In this document: one piece after another, positions 9,640 through 18,399 of the stretch
How positions within the stretch are numbered: position 1 is the first letter of the stretch
Layout: each line of letters starts with the position of its first letter
Assembly (NCBI RefSeq): GCF_014201875.1
Contig: NZ_JACHFL010000002.1
Span: 186,001 to 250,000, forward strand
Length of the DNA stretch: 64,000 nucleotides
Direction: 5' to 3'
Source: Deinococcus humi
GTDB lineage: Bacteria > Deinococcota > Deinococci > Deinococcales > Deinococcaceae
Notes under the pieces: model-generated
Databases searched by the model: none
What the model was told of the DNA's origin: nothing
What the model saw: the letters and a program-made list of their open reading frames with translations, nothing else
Translations under genes and position numbers: made by a program

Positions 9640-10521
9640 ATGACTGAATCCCCTGCCATGCCGCTGCCCACCACCCCGCCTCCTTTGCCGCTGGACCGCA
9701 TGATCTACGCAGACCTCTGCACGGACCACTATCCCTGGACCGAGATCATGGTGGACCTTGAGGCCCGCCAGGCTGCGGGATTTAGCGGTGTACTGGACGC
9801 TGTTCAGGGCGAGCGCTGGGCACGCTTCGTGTGGGCGCGCGGGCAGTGTCTGGGCGGCTTTACCAGCGGCGGGCAGGCGGTGGGCTGGGCCCAGGCCCAC
9901 GGCGGCCTGCCGCGCGCTCGCGTGCGTCTAGGCGAGTGTTCTCCCCCAGTCAGCGCGGTGATCTGGACCAGCCGCGCGGCGCGGGCGGGCCAACTCCCGG
10001 GGCGCTGGCCGGAGACGCACCTGATCCTGAAGCACGAACAGTTCTACGGCCTGCTGGTCTCGGAGGAACTGTGCAGCGTGTGGGAATCGGGGCAGGTGCT
10101 GGCCGGGCACCTGCCAGACAGCGGGGCATTGTGCGTAGCTTATTCGCCCAATACACCGGAAAACCGCGAGCGCCTGCTGCGGTTCTGGCGCGATCTGCTG
10201 GCGGCGGTGCACAACAACGTCGCGCTGGATGAGGTCTGGCAGCAGACCTGCGTGCGCCTGAGCGCCGAGTATCCCTGTCTAGACCCGTTCGTGCGCGACG
10301 TCACCCTGCGCGGCGGCGTTCTGAACGTCGATCCTGGCGTGGCGGTCGGTGAATTCCGTCCGGCCTTGCAGACGGCCCTGCGCACCGTCCTGCTGGGCCT
10401 GGGCGTTGGCCTGGACAACCTGGCGCTGGGCGATCTACCCAACCGTCCGGAATGGGCCGCCGCCGGCCTGGGCGGCCCGGTGGCAGGGGCCGCGCCGCTG
10501 CGCCGTCCGGTGGGCCGATGA
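9640..10521 (+). CDS. Unrecognised protein, DUF4388-like N-terminal half, first gene of a signalling-type operon
   Basis: 293 residues from the ATG at 9640; the frame is open to 9571, and ATGs at 9658 and 9700 are alternatives. Residues about 35-90 (VDLEARQAAGFSGVLDAV, then FVWARGQCLGGFTSGGQA) have the rhythm of the DUF4388/PatA-type domain found in bacterial regulators of surface motility and small-GTPase circuits: a 'tuning' strand, then a strand reporting a gain. The remainder is alpha/beta without known motifs; the C-terminus is proline/alanine rich. No membrane segment. The stop overlaps the next start (ATGA), so translation is coupled. Function unknown; grouping with a HAMP sensor suggests signal transduction. 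Confidence 0.7.
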   Translation: MTESPAMPLPTTPPPLPLDRMIYADLCTDHYPWTEIMVDLEARQAAGFSGVLDAVQGERWARFVWARGQCLGGFTSGGQAVGWAQAHGGLPRARVRLGECSPPVSAVIWTSRAARAGQLPGRWPETHLILKHEQFYGLLVSEELCSVWESGQVLAGHLPDSGALCVAYSPNTPENRERLLRFWRDLLAAVHNNVALDEVWQQTCVRLSAEYPCLDPFVRDVTLRGGVLNVDPGVAVGEFRPALQTALRTVLLGLGVGLDNLALGDLPNRPEWAAAGLGGPVAGAAPLRRPVGR

Positions 10522-10922
10522 ACGGGCTGGTGTGGCCGGAGGGACTGAGGGCTGAGATGGCCCTGCCCTTCGCGCTGTGGCGGACGCTAGACCTGATCGA
10601 TGGCAAGCGCGGCGCCGCAGATGTGGCGCGTCTGGCTGGCCTGAGCGCTCCCGAACTGCGCCGTCAGCTGCGCGAGGCCGAGCAGTGGGTGGAGCGTGCC
10701 CAGGACCATCAGCGCCCGGTAACGGACGAGGCGACCCGGACGATTACTGCCTGTCTGCTTCAGGTTGTCGGTCCGGTGGCCGAGCTGATGGTTGACGAGA
10801 CGCTGGAAGATCTGGGCGGGGCAGCCACCCTAAACGCGCTGCTGGCTGGCCTGGCCGCCGAGCTGACCCCGGAGCAGATGGGCCGCTTTGCCCAGCACCT
10901 GCGCGCACGGGGCCTGGCATGA
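10518..10922 (+). CDS. Small helical protein with DUF8082-like C-terminus
   Basis: 134 residues, starting at the ATG at 10518 that overlaps the preceding stop. The N-terminal half (FALWRTLDLIDGKRGAADVA then LSAPELRRQLREAEQW) looks like a winged-helix or PatA-tail segment. The C-terminal half (CLLQVVGPVAELMVDETLED... LLAGLAAELTPEQMGRFAQH) fits the GPxAxxxV pattern of DUF8082-type helical domains, which sit at the ends of bacterial kinases and roadblock-linked regulators. The second gene of the 9640-12507 operon. Assignment is by pattern only. Confidence 0.7.
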   Translation: MNGLVWPEGLRAEMALPFALWRTLDLIDGKRGAADVARLAGLSAPELRRQLREAEQWVERAQDHQRPVTDEATRTITACLLQVVGPVAELMVDETLEDLGGAATLNALLAGLAAELTPEQMGRFAQHLRARGLA

Positions 10923-11053
10923 GCATGGAGATTGGCACAGGTACGGGTGCTGGCACGAATACCGGGCGGGACGTGGGGCCGTGCCAGCGCCATGAACAGC
11001 GGCGGCACGCTGGAGTTCAGGGCAGCGAACGAGGGGAAGGGGGAAGACCATGA
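10919..11053 (+). CDS. Possible 44-aa coupled small ORF
   Basis: An ATG at 10919 overlaps the stop of the previous gene (ATGA) and the frame ends at a TGA overlapping the next gene's ATG at 11050. Perfect head-to-tail coupling on both sides is suggestive. The encoded peptide is glycine/threonine rich at first (MSMEIGTGTGAGTNTGRDVG) then rich in Arg, Gln and Gly, with no recognisable fold. It may instead be untranslated linker; GAGGGGAAGGGGGA just before 11050 is a good ribosome-binding site for the downstream gene. Confidence 0.3.
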   Translation: MSMEIGTGTGAGTNTGRDVGPCQRHEQRRHAGVQGSERGEGGRP

Positions 11054-12507
11054 AATACACCGTGACCATCCAGCAGCCCGTTCAGGAAGAGCGGCGGCGC
11101 GGCCTGGAACAACAACTTACCGAGCGGTTCAACCTCAGCGCCGAACAGGCCGCGCGGCTGGCGAGCCGGCGGACCGGGCGCCTGATGAAACCCACCAGCC
11201 GCAGCCGCGCCGAACTGTTGCTTGACGTGTTCCAGCTGATGGGCGCGGCAGTGGCCCTGGAGGAAGTGCCCGAAGAAACCCGCATGATGCAGGAACCGTT
11301 CCAGGGCGTGGCCCCGTCTGCCAGCGCGTCTCCCTTCGGGCGTAGCGAGCCGCAGGACGAGGCGTTCCTCGCCCCGTTGCTGCCTGCCCCCGCCTGGCCC
11401 GGCACGCCGGAGGCGAGCACCGATCACGCCATACCCGCTCCTTTTACTTCTGATCCCCTGTCCGTCACTGCCTTCGGGGCGGCCCCTGGCGCCTTTTCAG
11501 GTGGCGGGGCGGTTGTTGCCATCCCCACGGCCGCCGTGCCAGCCGTGGCGCCTGGTGATCCGTTTGCCAGCCCGTCGACTGACGTCTGGTCCGACTTCAC
11601 CGGTTCGCTGACCCTGACCGACGCTGTGTCTGCTGAGACAGTCAGCAGCGGGGCAGATCAGCCGGTGCCCACGGCGGTGGTGCCGGTGGTTATTCCGGCA
11701 GTGGCCGCAGAGGCTGGCCCCAGCACGCCGCGTCGCAGCCTGACGCGTCTGCTCACGCTCAATACCATGGCCCCGCTGGCGCTGTCGAGCGTCGTTGCTC
11801 TGGGCCTGCTGGCTGTGACCTTGCCCGCCGTGCAGCGTCAGGTCGCGCAAGCTCAGGCCCAGACGCTGGCCGTTGCCGTGGCAGCCGGCATGGGCAGCTC
11901 AGCGCAGCTGAGTGTCCAGCAAGTCAACGCCCAGCTTGGCGCGGTGGTTGCTGCGCCGGGCGTGGCATTCGTGCGTGCGGAGTTGCCCAGCGGGCAGACC
12001 ACATTGCGCGCCCAGGACGCCGGCGTGGGCCAGCAGACGAAGGAACTGTTGGCCTGGCTGGGCAGCCATCCAAGCGGGGGCACCCTGAAACTGGGTGGCA
12101 GCCAGTATGTGGTTGCCCAGGCCGTCTTCCGTAAAACCGCTGCTGGAAAAATAGAGGTGGTTCCAGCAGGGGCGGCCGCGGAGGCCGGAGCGCTGCGCCG
12201 GGTGGCGGTAGGTGTACCGGGGCGTCAGGCTGGAGCTGTTCTGAACACGGCTCTACTGCTGGTGCTGCTCGCCGCCGTGCTGGGCCTGTTCCTGGCCTCC
12301 TTGCTCACCCGGCGCTCAGCCCGGCAGATCACCGATCCCATCGACCGTCTAGTCAAGGCGGCAGACGCCATCAGCATGGGCGATCTGTCGCGTCCGGTGC
12401 ACTCTGATCACAACGACGAAATCGGCGATCTGGCCCAGGCCCTGGAGCGCATGCGCCAGAGTCTGGAGGCCGCCATGGACCGCTTGCGCCGCCGCCGTAA
12501 GGGCTAA
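11050..12507 (+). CDS. Two-helix membrane sensor with C-terminal HAMP domain and no output domain
   Basis: 485 residues. Residues 1-75 form a small alpha/beta domain (YTVTIQQPVQEERRRGLEQQ... AEQAARLASRRTGRLMK... LLLDVFQLMGAAVALEEVPE). About 150 residues of low-complexity Ala/Val/Pro linker follow. A transmembrane helix lies near 235-260 (LALSSVVALGLLAVTLP), then an extracytoplasmic segment of about 130 residues, a second helix (LLLVLLAAVLGLFLASLL), and a HAMP domain (ITDPIDRLVKAADAISMGDL... DEIGDLAQALERMRQSLE) ending in a basic tail (MDRLRRRRKG). HAMP domains normally relay to a kinase, cyclase or chemotaxis signalling rod; here nothing follows, so the cytoplasmic N-terminal domain or partners encoded upstream probably act as output. 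Confidence 0.8.
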   Translation: MKYTVTIQQPVQEERRRGLEQQLTERFNLSAEQAARLASRRTGRLMKPTSRSRAELLLDVFQLMGAAVALEEVPEETRMMQEPFQGVAPSASASPFGRSEPQDEAFLAPLLPAPAWPGTPEASTDHAIPAPFTSDPLSVTAFGAAPGAFSGGGAVVAIPTAAVPAVAPGDPFASPSTDVWSDFTGSLTLTDAVSAETVSSGADQPVPTAVVPVVIPAVAAEAGPSTPRRSLTRLLTLNTMAPLALSSVVALGLLAVTLPAVQRQVAQAQAQTLAVAVAAGMGSSAQLSVQQVNAQLGAVVAAPGVAFVRAELPSGQTTLRAQDAGVGQQTKELLAWLGSHPSGGTLKLGGSQYVVAQAVFRKTAAGKIEVVPAGAAAEAGALRRVAVGVPGRQAGAVLNTALLLVLLAAVLGLFLASLLTRRSARQITDPIDRLVKAADAISMGDLSRPVHSDHNDEIGDLAQALERMRQSLEAAMDRLRRRRKG

Positions 12508-12696
12508 GACCGAGACAGAACTCCTGACCGTCTCCTCTAGGCCTTCTTGCTTCCCCACTACGGTGCGTGAGGCGGGAAGGCCCTCCTCGTCAGCTCACGC
12601 CCAGGACGAAAAGCGCGGCCACGCCGTTCAAATGCCTGCGGGCTCGGCAGTAGCGGACGCGTGTGCCCGTGAGGTCACCTGTGCCTTCCCACCCGC

Positions 12697-13971
12697 CTAC
12701 GGCCCTTCAGAATAGATCCGACTGGGGTAGTAATACTTTTGCAGGGCCAGTTTGCCCAGCGCCACCAGCGGCACGGCCAGCAGCGCGCCCACGAAGCCCA
12801 GCAGCGACACGCCCACCAGAATGGCGACCAGGACCGTGATTGGGTGCAGATCGGTGGTACGGCTCAGGATGTACGGGCTGAGAAAATTGCCCTCGATCTG
12901 GTTGGCGATGATGAATACGGCAATTACCAGAATGACGGTCAGCAGCACGTTGGGCATGGTCAGGGCCAGCAGGATGGCGGGCGTGGCCCCGATGATCGGC
13001 CCCAGATACGGCACGATGTTGAAGGCCCCGGCGATAAAGCCGATGGCGGCGGCGCTGGGCACGCCGATCAGGGTCAGCCCCAGCCACACGAACACGCCGA
13101 TAAACAGCGCGATCAATAATTGTCCGCGGACATAGCCCCCCACCGCCGTGCCAAGCAGACCGCTGATCTCCAGGGCGCGTGGCTGCCACGGGCGCGGGAA
13201 GATGCCCAGCAGCGTGGCATTGACCCGGCTGTAATCGGCCATCAGGTAGATGCTGAGCAGCAAGATCAGCACGACCTGTCCAACCACGCCGCCGATCTGA
13301 ACAACACTGTTGAACAGCGTGCCGGTGGAATTCAGGGCGTTCCTCAGCAGGGGCACCAGATTGTCGCCGATGTTCTGAACGTAGCCCTGTGCCGCCGTGA
13401 TGATCTGCTCGCGGGCGTTGGTCAGGCCGCCCACACCCCGTTCGGTCAGCCAGGCTGTCATGCGGTCCAGAATGTCTCCCAGCGTGCCGATCTGTTCTGG
13501 CAGCTTGTTGAACAGCATGATCAGCTGCCCCGAGACCGTGACCAGCAGCAGACCCACCAGGGCGAACAACCCGAAAAACAGCAGCACCACGAAGAACACG
13601 CCCAGCCCGCGCTTGACCCGCCCGCGCTGCAGCCAGTTGAGCAATGGATTGGCCAGGTAGGCGATCAGGAACGCCACCAGAAAATCCACGATCACGGTAT
13701 GGATTTCTCCGGCCAGCCGGTACGCCAGATAGCCCACCAGCAGGAAGACGGCGGCCCGCACCCAGGGGTTGCGCCACAGGAACTGGAAAGCGTTCGGACC
13801 TGGGGCCTGGGGCGGTGAGCCGACAGGCCTGGCCGGAGCGCCGGTCACTGTGGGGGGGGGCGTGTCCTGGACCGATACGCGCGTCGTCAGGACCGACGGC
13901 TCGCTTCCGGGCCGACGGGGGTCTGGCCGGGCCGGGCCGGAGGGATCAGGGGGAAGTCCATTGGCATTCAC
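12697..13971 (-). CDS. AI-2E/PerM-family transporter
   Basis: 424 residues with a GTG start and no strong ribosome site, so the start is uncertain. An N-terminal 65-residue Pro-rich, probably disordered tail precedes the membrane core. Family marks are an early helix pair (AAVFLLVGYLAYRLAGEIHT), a long amphipathic middle region (MTAWLTERGVGGL...), and the signature GAFNIVPYLGPIIGA near residue 325 with NQIEGNFLSPYILSR near 365. This family includes TqsA, implicated in autoinducer-2 export, and sodium/proton antiporter-like members; the substrate is not predictable. A run of nine C residues (sense strand) encodes three prolines in the tail. Confidence 0.88.
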   Translation of the reverse strand: MNANGLPPDPSGPARPDPRRPGSEPSVLTTRVSVQDTPPPTVTGAPARPVGSPPQAPGPNAFQFLWRNPWVRAAVFLLVGYLAYRLAGEIHTVIVDFLVAFLIAYLANPLLNWLQRGRVKRGLGVFFVVLLFFGLFALVGLLLVTVSGQLIMLFNKLPEQIGTLGDILDRMTAWLTERGVGGLTNAREQIITAAQGYVQNIGDNLVPLLRNALNSTGTLFNSVVQIGGVVGQVVLILLLSIYLMADYSRVNATLLGIFPRPWQPRALEISGLLGTAVGGYVRGQLLIALFIGVFVWLGLTLIGVPSAAAIGFIAGAFNIVPYLGPIIGATPAILLALTMPNVLLTVILVIAVFIIANQIEGNFLSPYILSRTTDLHPITVLVAILVGVSLLGFVGALLAVPLVALGKLALQKYYYPSRIYSEGP

Positions 13972-14176
13972 TGCCGCTTACTGTACGTCACCGGATCGTG
14001 GGTGCACGTCGCTGATCCCTCCGGCACAGGTGTTGCCTCTTTCACGGCTGCAGCCGGACTTTTCCTGTGGCGCCACTCGCCATGAACGCTGGGCCGTGTG
14101 TCTGCTCTCTCTACAAGTTGCATGGTGCCTCTCCTCATCCCAGCGGCGCGCACAGGCGGCAAGCTGGGAAACGGCC

Positions 14177-14605
14177 ATGCCCGCTCTCGGCGATCCCCCC
14201 AACTACAGCACGCCCAGGACACTCGGGCTGGCGCTGACCAGCATTCTTGGCTCGCTGGCGCACTTTACCCTGGGGGCGCTGGACTACGAACACGTCAGCC
14301 GCTATCTGGGCCTTGCCGTGATGCTGCTGGCGGGCTTGCTGCTGGTCTACGGCATTCTGACCCTGATCCGTTACGCGGAGGCGGTTACTTCCATGCAGGA
14401 TCCGCACGCGCGCACACCCATGTACAACACACCTCATGAGGATCTGACCTATCGCGTGGGTGTCGGCCTCAATGCCCTGGCGGCAGGTTCGGCGCTGGCC
14501 TGGGCTATTGGTGGCGAGCTGCCGCTATGGCATCTGGCAGCGGGCGTTTTAAATATGTATTCAGTGTATCTGGCGTGGTTGACCCGTCCGGTGGGGGAGG
14601 GCTGA
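14177..14605 (+). CDS. Four-helix membrane protein, unknown
   Basis: 142 residues from the ATG at 14177. The frame is open back to 13769, but that part overlaps the neighbouring transporter and shows no protein character. Four hydrophobic helices are visible (LGLALTSILGSLAHFTLGAL; YLGLAVMLLAGLLLVYGILT; VGVGLNALAAGSALAWAIGG; LWHLAAGVLNMYSVYLAWL) with a short hydrophilic loop (MQDPHARTPMYNTPHEDLTY) between the second and third. No catalytic motif and no family recognised. Divergent from the AI-2E-type gene. Confidence 0.7.
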   Translation: MPALGDPPNYSTPRTLGLALTSILGSLAHFTLGALDYEHVSRYLGLAVMLLAGLLLVYGILTLIRYAEAVTSMQDPHARTPMYNTPHEDLTYRVGVGLNALAAGSALAWAIGGELPLWHLAAGVLNMYSVYLAWLTRPVGEG

Positions 14606-14793
14606 GGGTTCATGACCTTGGTCAGACAGAGCCATCGCGACGGCTGAACGGTCTCCGTTTCCTTCACGCCAGCCCCTATCACGTTCCGGTGCAGGTGCGT
14701 CGCTTAAAATGAAGACATTATGAAGTCTGTCACCCGGACCCGCTCTGCTCTCCGTGCGGCCTTCTGTTTGCCTTGGGCAGGAGTCTGTTGCTC

Positions 14794-17700
14794 ATGACTG
14801 AGGACGGCGCAACGGGCGCGCTGCCTGAGTTCCGCTCCGACGCGGCGGAGAACGTTGACGATCTGACCGGACTGCCGATGCGGCAGGCTTTTTTTCAGCA
14901 GCTTGAGGCATTGTGCGCGCGGGGCCGGGGCAGCTTGCTGTTGTGCGATCTGGACTATCTCAAGCTGCTCAACGACACCCTGGGGCACCCGGCGGGAGAC
15001 GCGGCGCTCACGGACGTGGCCGGCTCCCTGCGGGACCGACTTCACCCCGGCTGGCAGGCCTACCGGCTGGGTGGGGACGAGTTCGCGGTGCTGGCCCCGG
15101 TGGACGCGGCCCGATTGGGGGGGTGGGCCACAGCGGCGATGGCTGCGCTGGCTGCCCGGCCCGGCCACCCTTTACGGCTCAGCGGCGGTCTGGCTGGGGT
15201 CACGCCTGAGAGCACGCCTCAGTGCCTGCTGGCCGGCGCGGACCGGCGGCTGTACGCGGCCAAACGGCGGGGACGGGGCCGCCTGGTGGACGATGATGAA
15301 GACTCTGCCCAGACGGGCCAACACCACCGACTGTTGGAGCGTGATGAGGCGCTGGGGCAGCTGACCACATACTTGCAGGCTGCGCTGAGCGATTCGCACG
15401 ATGCGGCGGCGGTGGAGGTTCGCAGCGGCCCCGGCGGTGGCCTCAGTGCCTTTCTCCAGGTGGCCGACCGGGCTGCCCAGCTGCTGGGCTACCGGACGCT
15501 GCACATACAGGGCAACCGCAGTCGCCGGCTCAGGCAGTACGGCGCATGGTCGACGGCCACCCTTGATGGCCACCCGGTGAACGGTCCTGCGGCGAGCAGT
15601 TTGGGCCCCGCTGACCTGGCCGTCGGCGAGGACAAGCCGTGGCAGCTGCCGGAGACGCTGCCCCCTTCGGATCGGCCGCTGGCGCTGCTGCTGGACCGGG
15701 CCGAAGATTTTGATCCCCATACCCTGGAGGCCATCGGGCCGCTGCGGGCGGCTGCCCGGATTTGCGTGCTGGGCCGCGTCTTACCGCCCCGTGGGCCGCT
15801 CGCCACGGCCGGTGATGACCCGGTCTGCCCGGCCATTGAACTGCGGCCGCTGTCGGAGGGCGCGGTGGGGATGGTGGGTGGGCTGCTGTGCGGCGCGCCG
15901 CTGGCCGGGCCAGTGCAGACCTGGCTGGCCCACCGCTCCAGGGGTGTGCCCGCCGAGATCGGGCGCTGGCTGGGCGCGCTCCTGCTGGAAGCCCGGCTGC
16001 GCCACGAGGACCCGCTGCGGCTGGTCGAGGGGGAGTTGGAGCGGGCTGGATTGGACCGCGCTTCTCTAGCACGCGCTGGGGCGGGGGACACCGAATCAGA
16101 CGGTGCCGCAGCAGAGGGCGACTGGCAGTGGAGTGCGGCGCGTCACCTGACCCGGCCCCCTTCTTATAACCGCCCCTACCTGTGGGGCCACTGCGGGCTG
16201 TTCCAGAAGGCGGCGTATGCCCTGCAGCGTGGCGCAGTCGTCGTGCTGACGGGACCAGCCGGAAGGGGCCGTACCCGGCTGGCAGAGCAGCTGCTGATGG
16301 AAGCAGGCCGAGACGTTCCAGGTGGGGCGTGGGCAGTCTCCCTGGCTGGAATAGGCCGCACCGAGGAACTGCTGAGCCGGCTGGCCCAGACCCTGCTGGG
16401 GCAACCGGCGGACCTGGGCGGTCTGGAAAGTGTGGGGCGAGTGCTGGCCCGGCAACCCGTCCTGCTATTGCTGGACGATCTGCCCCCGGGCGTGGGCAGC
16501 GCCGCCCTGGAGCGCCTGCTCAGTTTCGCGCCCGATACCCGTGTGATCGTCACTGCGCCGCATCCACTGGGCCTGCGCGGTGAGCAGGTGCTGGCGCTGC
16601 CACTGCTGGAGCCGGAAGTGGTGCGCGGGGCGCTGCACGCATGTGCCCCCACACTGGCAGTGGGTCTGGTGGGACGCGGAGCCGAGTGGGTCCGGGGAGA
16701 CCCAGCACGCCTGCAGGACGCATTGCGGCTCCTGACCATCGACCCGTCCGGCGGGCTGCTTGAGGGCCTGCTCTCCCGCCCGGCGCCGCGCTCCGGGTGG
16801 GCGGGTGGCTTGCCACTGGGTGCGGTGGAACGTAACGCCCTTGCGGCCCTGAGGCTGTTCGGCGACCTGTTCAGTCTGCCGTGGGCGCAGTCGGTCACCG
16901 GGGCCTCGCCATTGATGTTGGCGGGCCTGTCTCAACACGGGTATCTGGTGTCCGTGGGACAGGGGCTGTACCGTCTGGCCGGAGGGCTGGACCAGAACGT
17001 GTGGGACACGGATCACCCGGACGCCGCCCCTCTATCGCCTGCGATGCGGCCGGCTCGCCGCCGTGCGCTCACGGCGCTGGACCGCGCCCTGACCCGGCTT
17101 GGCCCAGTTCAACACTGCGAGTGGCTGACGCAGCTGGACACGGTCTATGTCCCGCTGCGCTCGCTGCTGACCGGCCTGCTGCGGCGCGGCGTCCCGGAGA
17201 CTGGCCCGGAGCCTGCGCTGGTAAACGCCGTGGTCGCCCTGAACGCCTACCGGATCTCGCGCACCTATTTTCTGGACGCCCGCGCCGATCTGGAACTGGT
17301 GTTGCGGTCCACTGTCCATGCCCCGGCGCCTTCAGAACCGCGTTCCGCACGCTTGGCTCCCAGCCAGCTGGCCGAGGTGCGGCTGGCCCTGGCGCGGGTG
17401 CTGCAGCATCTGGGCGAGTATGCACGGGCCAGCGAACTGACGGCGGCGGTCCAGGACGATCTGCGCCTCGCCGCCCGGCAGCACGCGGGAGCACTGCTGG
17501 TCCGGGGACGCATCCTGCACCGCCGGAGCGAGTATGCGGCGGCACTGGAGGCCTACGGTCAGGCAGAGGTCCTGCTGAAGCGCAGCCGCGTTGCCCGCCG
17601 CGCCCCGGAATTGCTAGCCCTGGCGCTGGGCGGTCAGGCCCGCAGCCTGATCTATCTGGACCGGCTGCCGCAGGCCCGCAGCCTGAACACCCGTGGGCTG

Positions 17701-18300
17701 GCGATGCTGGGGATGACCCACGGGCCGCTGACTCGCGCGCTGCTGCTGAACACCGCTGCCCTGATTGATATGGAAGACCGCCGGCTGGAGGCGGCTGAGG
17801 CTGGCCTGCGCTCGGCCCTGCGCCTGCACGAGGAGCACGGTGACCGTGAGGGCCAAATTCTCAACCGCATGGGCCTGACCTGGGTGCGGCTGCTGCGCCG
17901 CGAGGGCGAGGACAGTGTCCGGCTGGGCCGGGAGCTGCTGCGAGAGGCACAGGATGCGGCCCAGGTCTGGGAAATCGCCAATATTCTGTTGAATCTGGGC
18001 CACGCCGAACACCTGTGTGGACGCGTGGAGATGGCCCGCGCCCACTATCTGGAAGCCGGCGAACTCGTCGACGATCACGACGCGCCCTCGCTGCACGCCG
18101 AACTGCTGGGCGGCTTGGCCGCCTGCGCCCACGCTCAGGGTGACCATGCCGAGGCTCGTAGACTGCTGTCACGGGCGCTGGGTCATCCGGGGGCCAACGC
18201 CGAGGTACGGCGCTTCTTCGCCCCGTTGCAGTCGGTGCTGGAACAGGATCACCCGCCGGCTCGGAACGGTGGAGTTGCCCTGGACAGTGTGGTGGTGTGA
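14794..18300 (+). CDS. GGDEF domain + two degenerate P-loop ATPase domains + TPR signalling protein
   Basis: 1168 residues starting at the ATG at 14794 (AGGAG at 14779-14783); an in-frame TTG lies 7 codons upstream. Residues about 20-165 are a diguanylate cyclase domain with intact GGDEF at 93-97 and metal/substrate segment LLLCDLDYLKLLNDTLGH; the RxxD inhibitory site upstream of GGDEF is absent (HPGW). Residues about 175-420 look like a STAND/AAA module, but the P-loop is SGPGGGLS (211-218), lacking the Walker lysine; LALLLDRAEDF follows as Walker B. A second module (460-700) has GPAGRGRT (487-494), Lys replaced by Arg, with LLLLDD near 557. The rest, from about 830, is TPR repeats (for example LARVLQHLGEYARASELTAA). 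Likely a cytoplasmic c-di-GMP regulator with scaffold-type pseudo-ATPase domains. Confidence 0.88.
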   Translation: MTEDGATGALPEFRSDAAENVDDLTGLPMRQAFFQQLEALCARGRGSLLLCDLDYLKLLNDTLGHPAGDAALTDVAGSLRDRLHPGWQAYRLGGDEFAVLAPVDAARLGGWATAAMAALAARPGHPLRLSGGLAGVTPESTPQCLLAGADRRLYAAKRRGRGRLVDDDEDSAQTGQHHRLLERDEALGQLTTYLQAALSDSHDAAAVEVRSGPGGGLSAFLQVADRAAQLLGYRTLHIQGNRSRRLRQYGAWSTATLDGHPVNGPAASSLGPADLAVGEDKPWQLPETLPPSDRPLALLLDRAEDFDPHTLEAIGPLRAAARICVLGRVLPPRGPLATAGDDPVCPAIELRPLSEGAVGMVGGLLCGAPLAGPVQTWLAHRSRGVPAEIGRWLGALLLEARLRHEDPLRLVEGELERAGLDRASLARAGAGDTESDGAAAEGDWQWSAARHLTRPPSYNRPYLWGHCGLFQKAAYALQRGAVVVLTGPAGRGRTRLAEQLLMEAGRDVPGGAWAVSLAGIGRTEELLSRLAQTLLGQPADLGGLESVGRVLARQPVLLLLDDLPPGVGSAALERLLSFAPDTRVIVTAPHPLGLRGEQVLALPLLEPEVVRGALHACAPTLAVGLVGRGAEWVRGDPARLQDALRLLTIDPSGGLLEGLLSRPAPRSGWAGGLPLGAVERNALAALRLFGDLFSLPWAQSVTGASPLMLAGLSQHGYLVSVGQGLYRLAGGLDQNVWDTDHPDAAPLSPAMRPARRRALTALDRALTRLGPVQHCEWLTQLDTVYVPLRSLLTGLLRRGVPETGPEPALVNAVVALNAYRISRTYFLDARADLELVLRSTVHAPAPSEPRSARLAPSQLAEVRLALARVLQHLGEYARASELTAAVQDDLRLAARQHAGALLVRGRILHRRSEYAAALEAYGQAEVLLKRSRVARRAPELLALALGGQARSLIYLDRLPQARSLNTRGLAMLGMTHGPLTRALLLNTAALIDMEDRRLEAAEAGLRSALRLHEEHGDREGQILNRMGLTWVRLLRREGEDSVRLGRELLREAQDAAQVWEIANILLNLGHAEHLCGRVEMARAHYLEAGELVDDHDAPSLHAELLGGLAACAHAQGDHAEARRLLSRALGHPGANAEVRRFFAPLQSVLEQDHPPARNGGVALDSVVV

Positions 18301-18399
18301 GCTGAGGGCCGGATCAGATAAAGCCCTGGCGAAGTCCCGGTGAAGGCCCACTTAACCCCCCATCACGCCGCATGTCCGGACAGGGGTGAAAGTGGAGGT

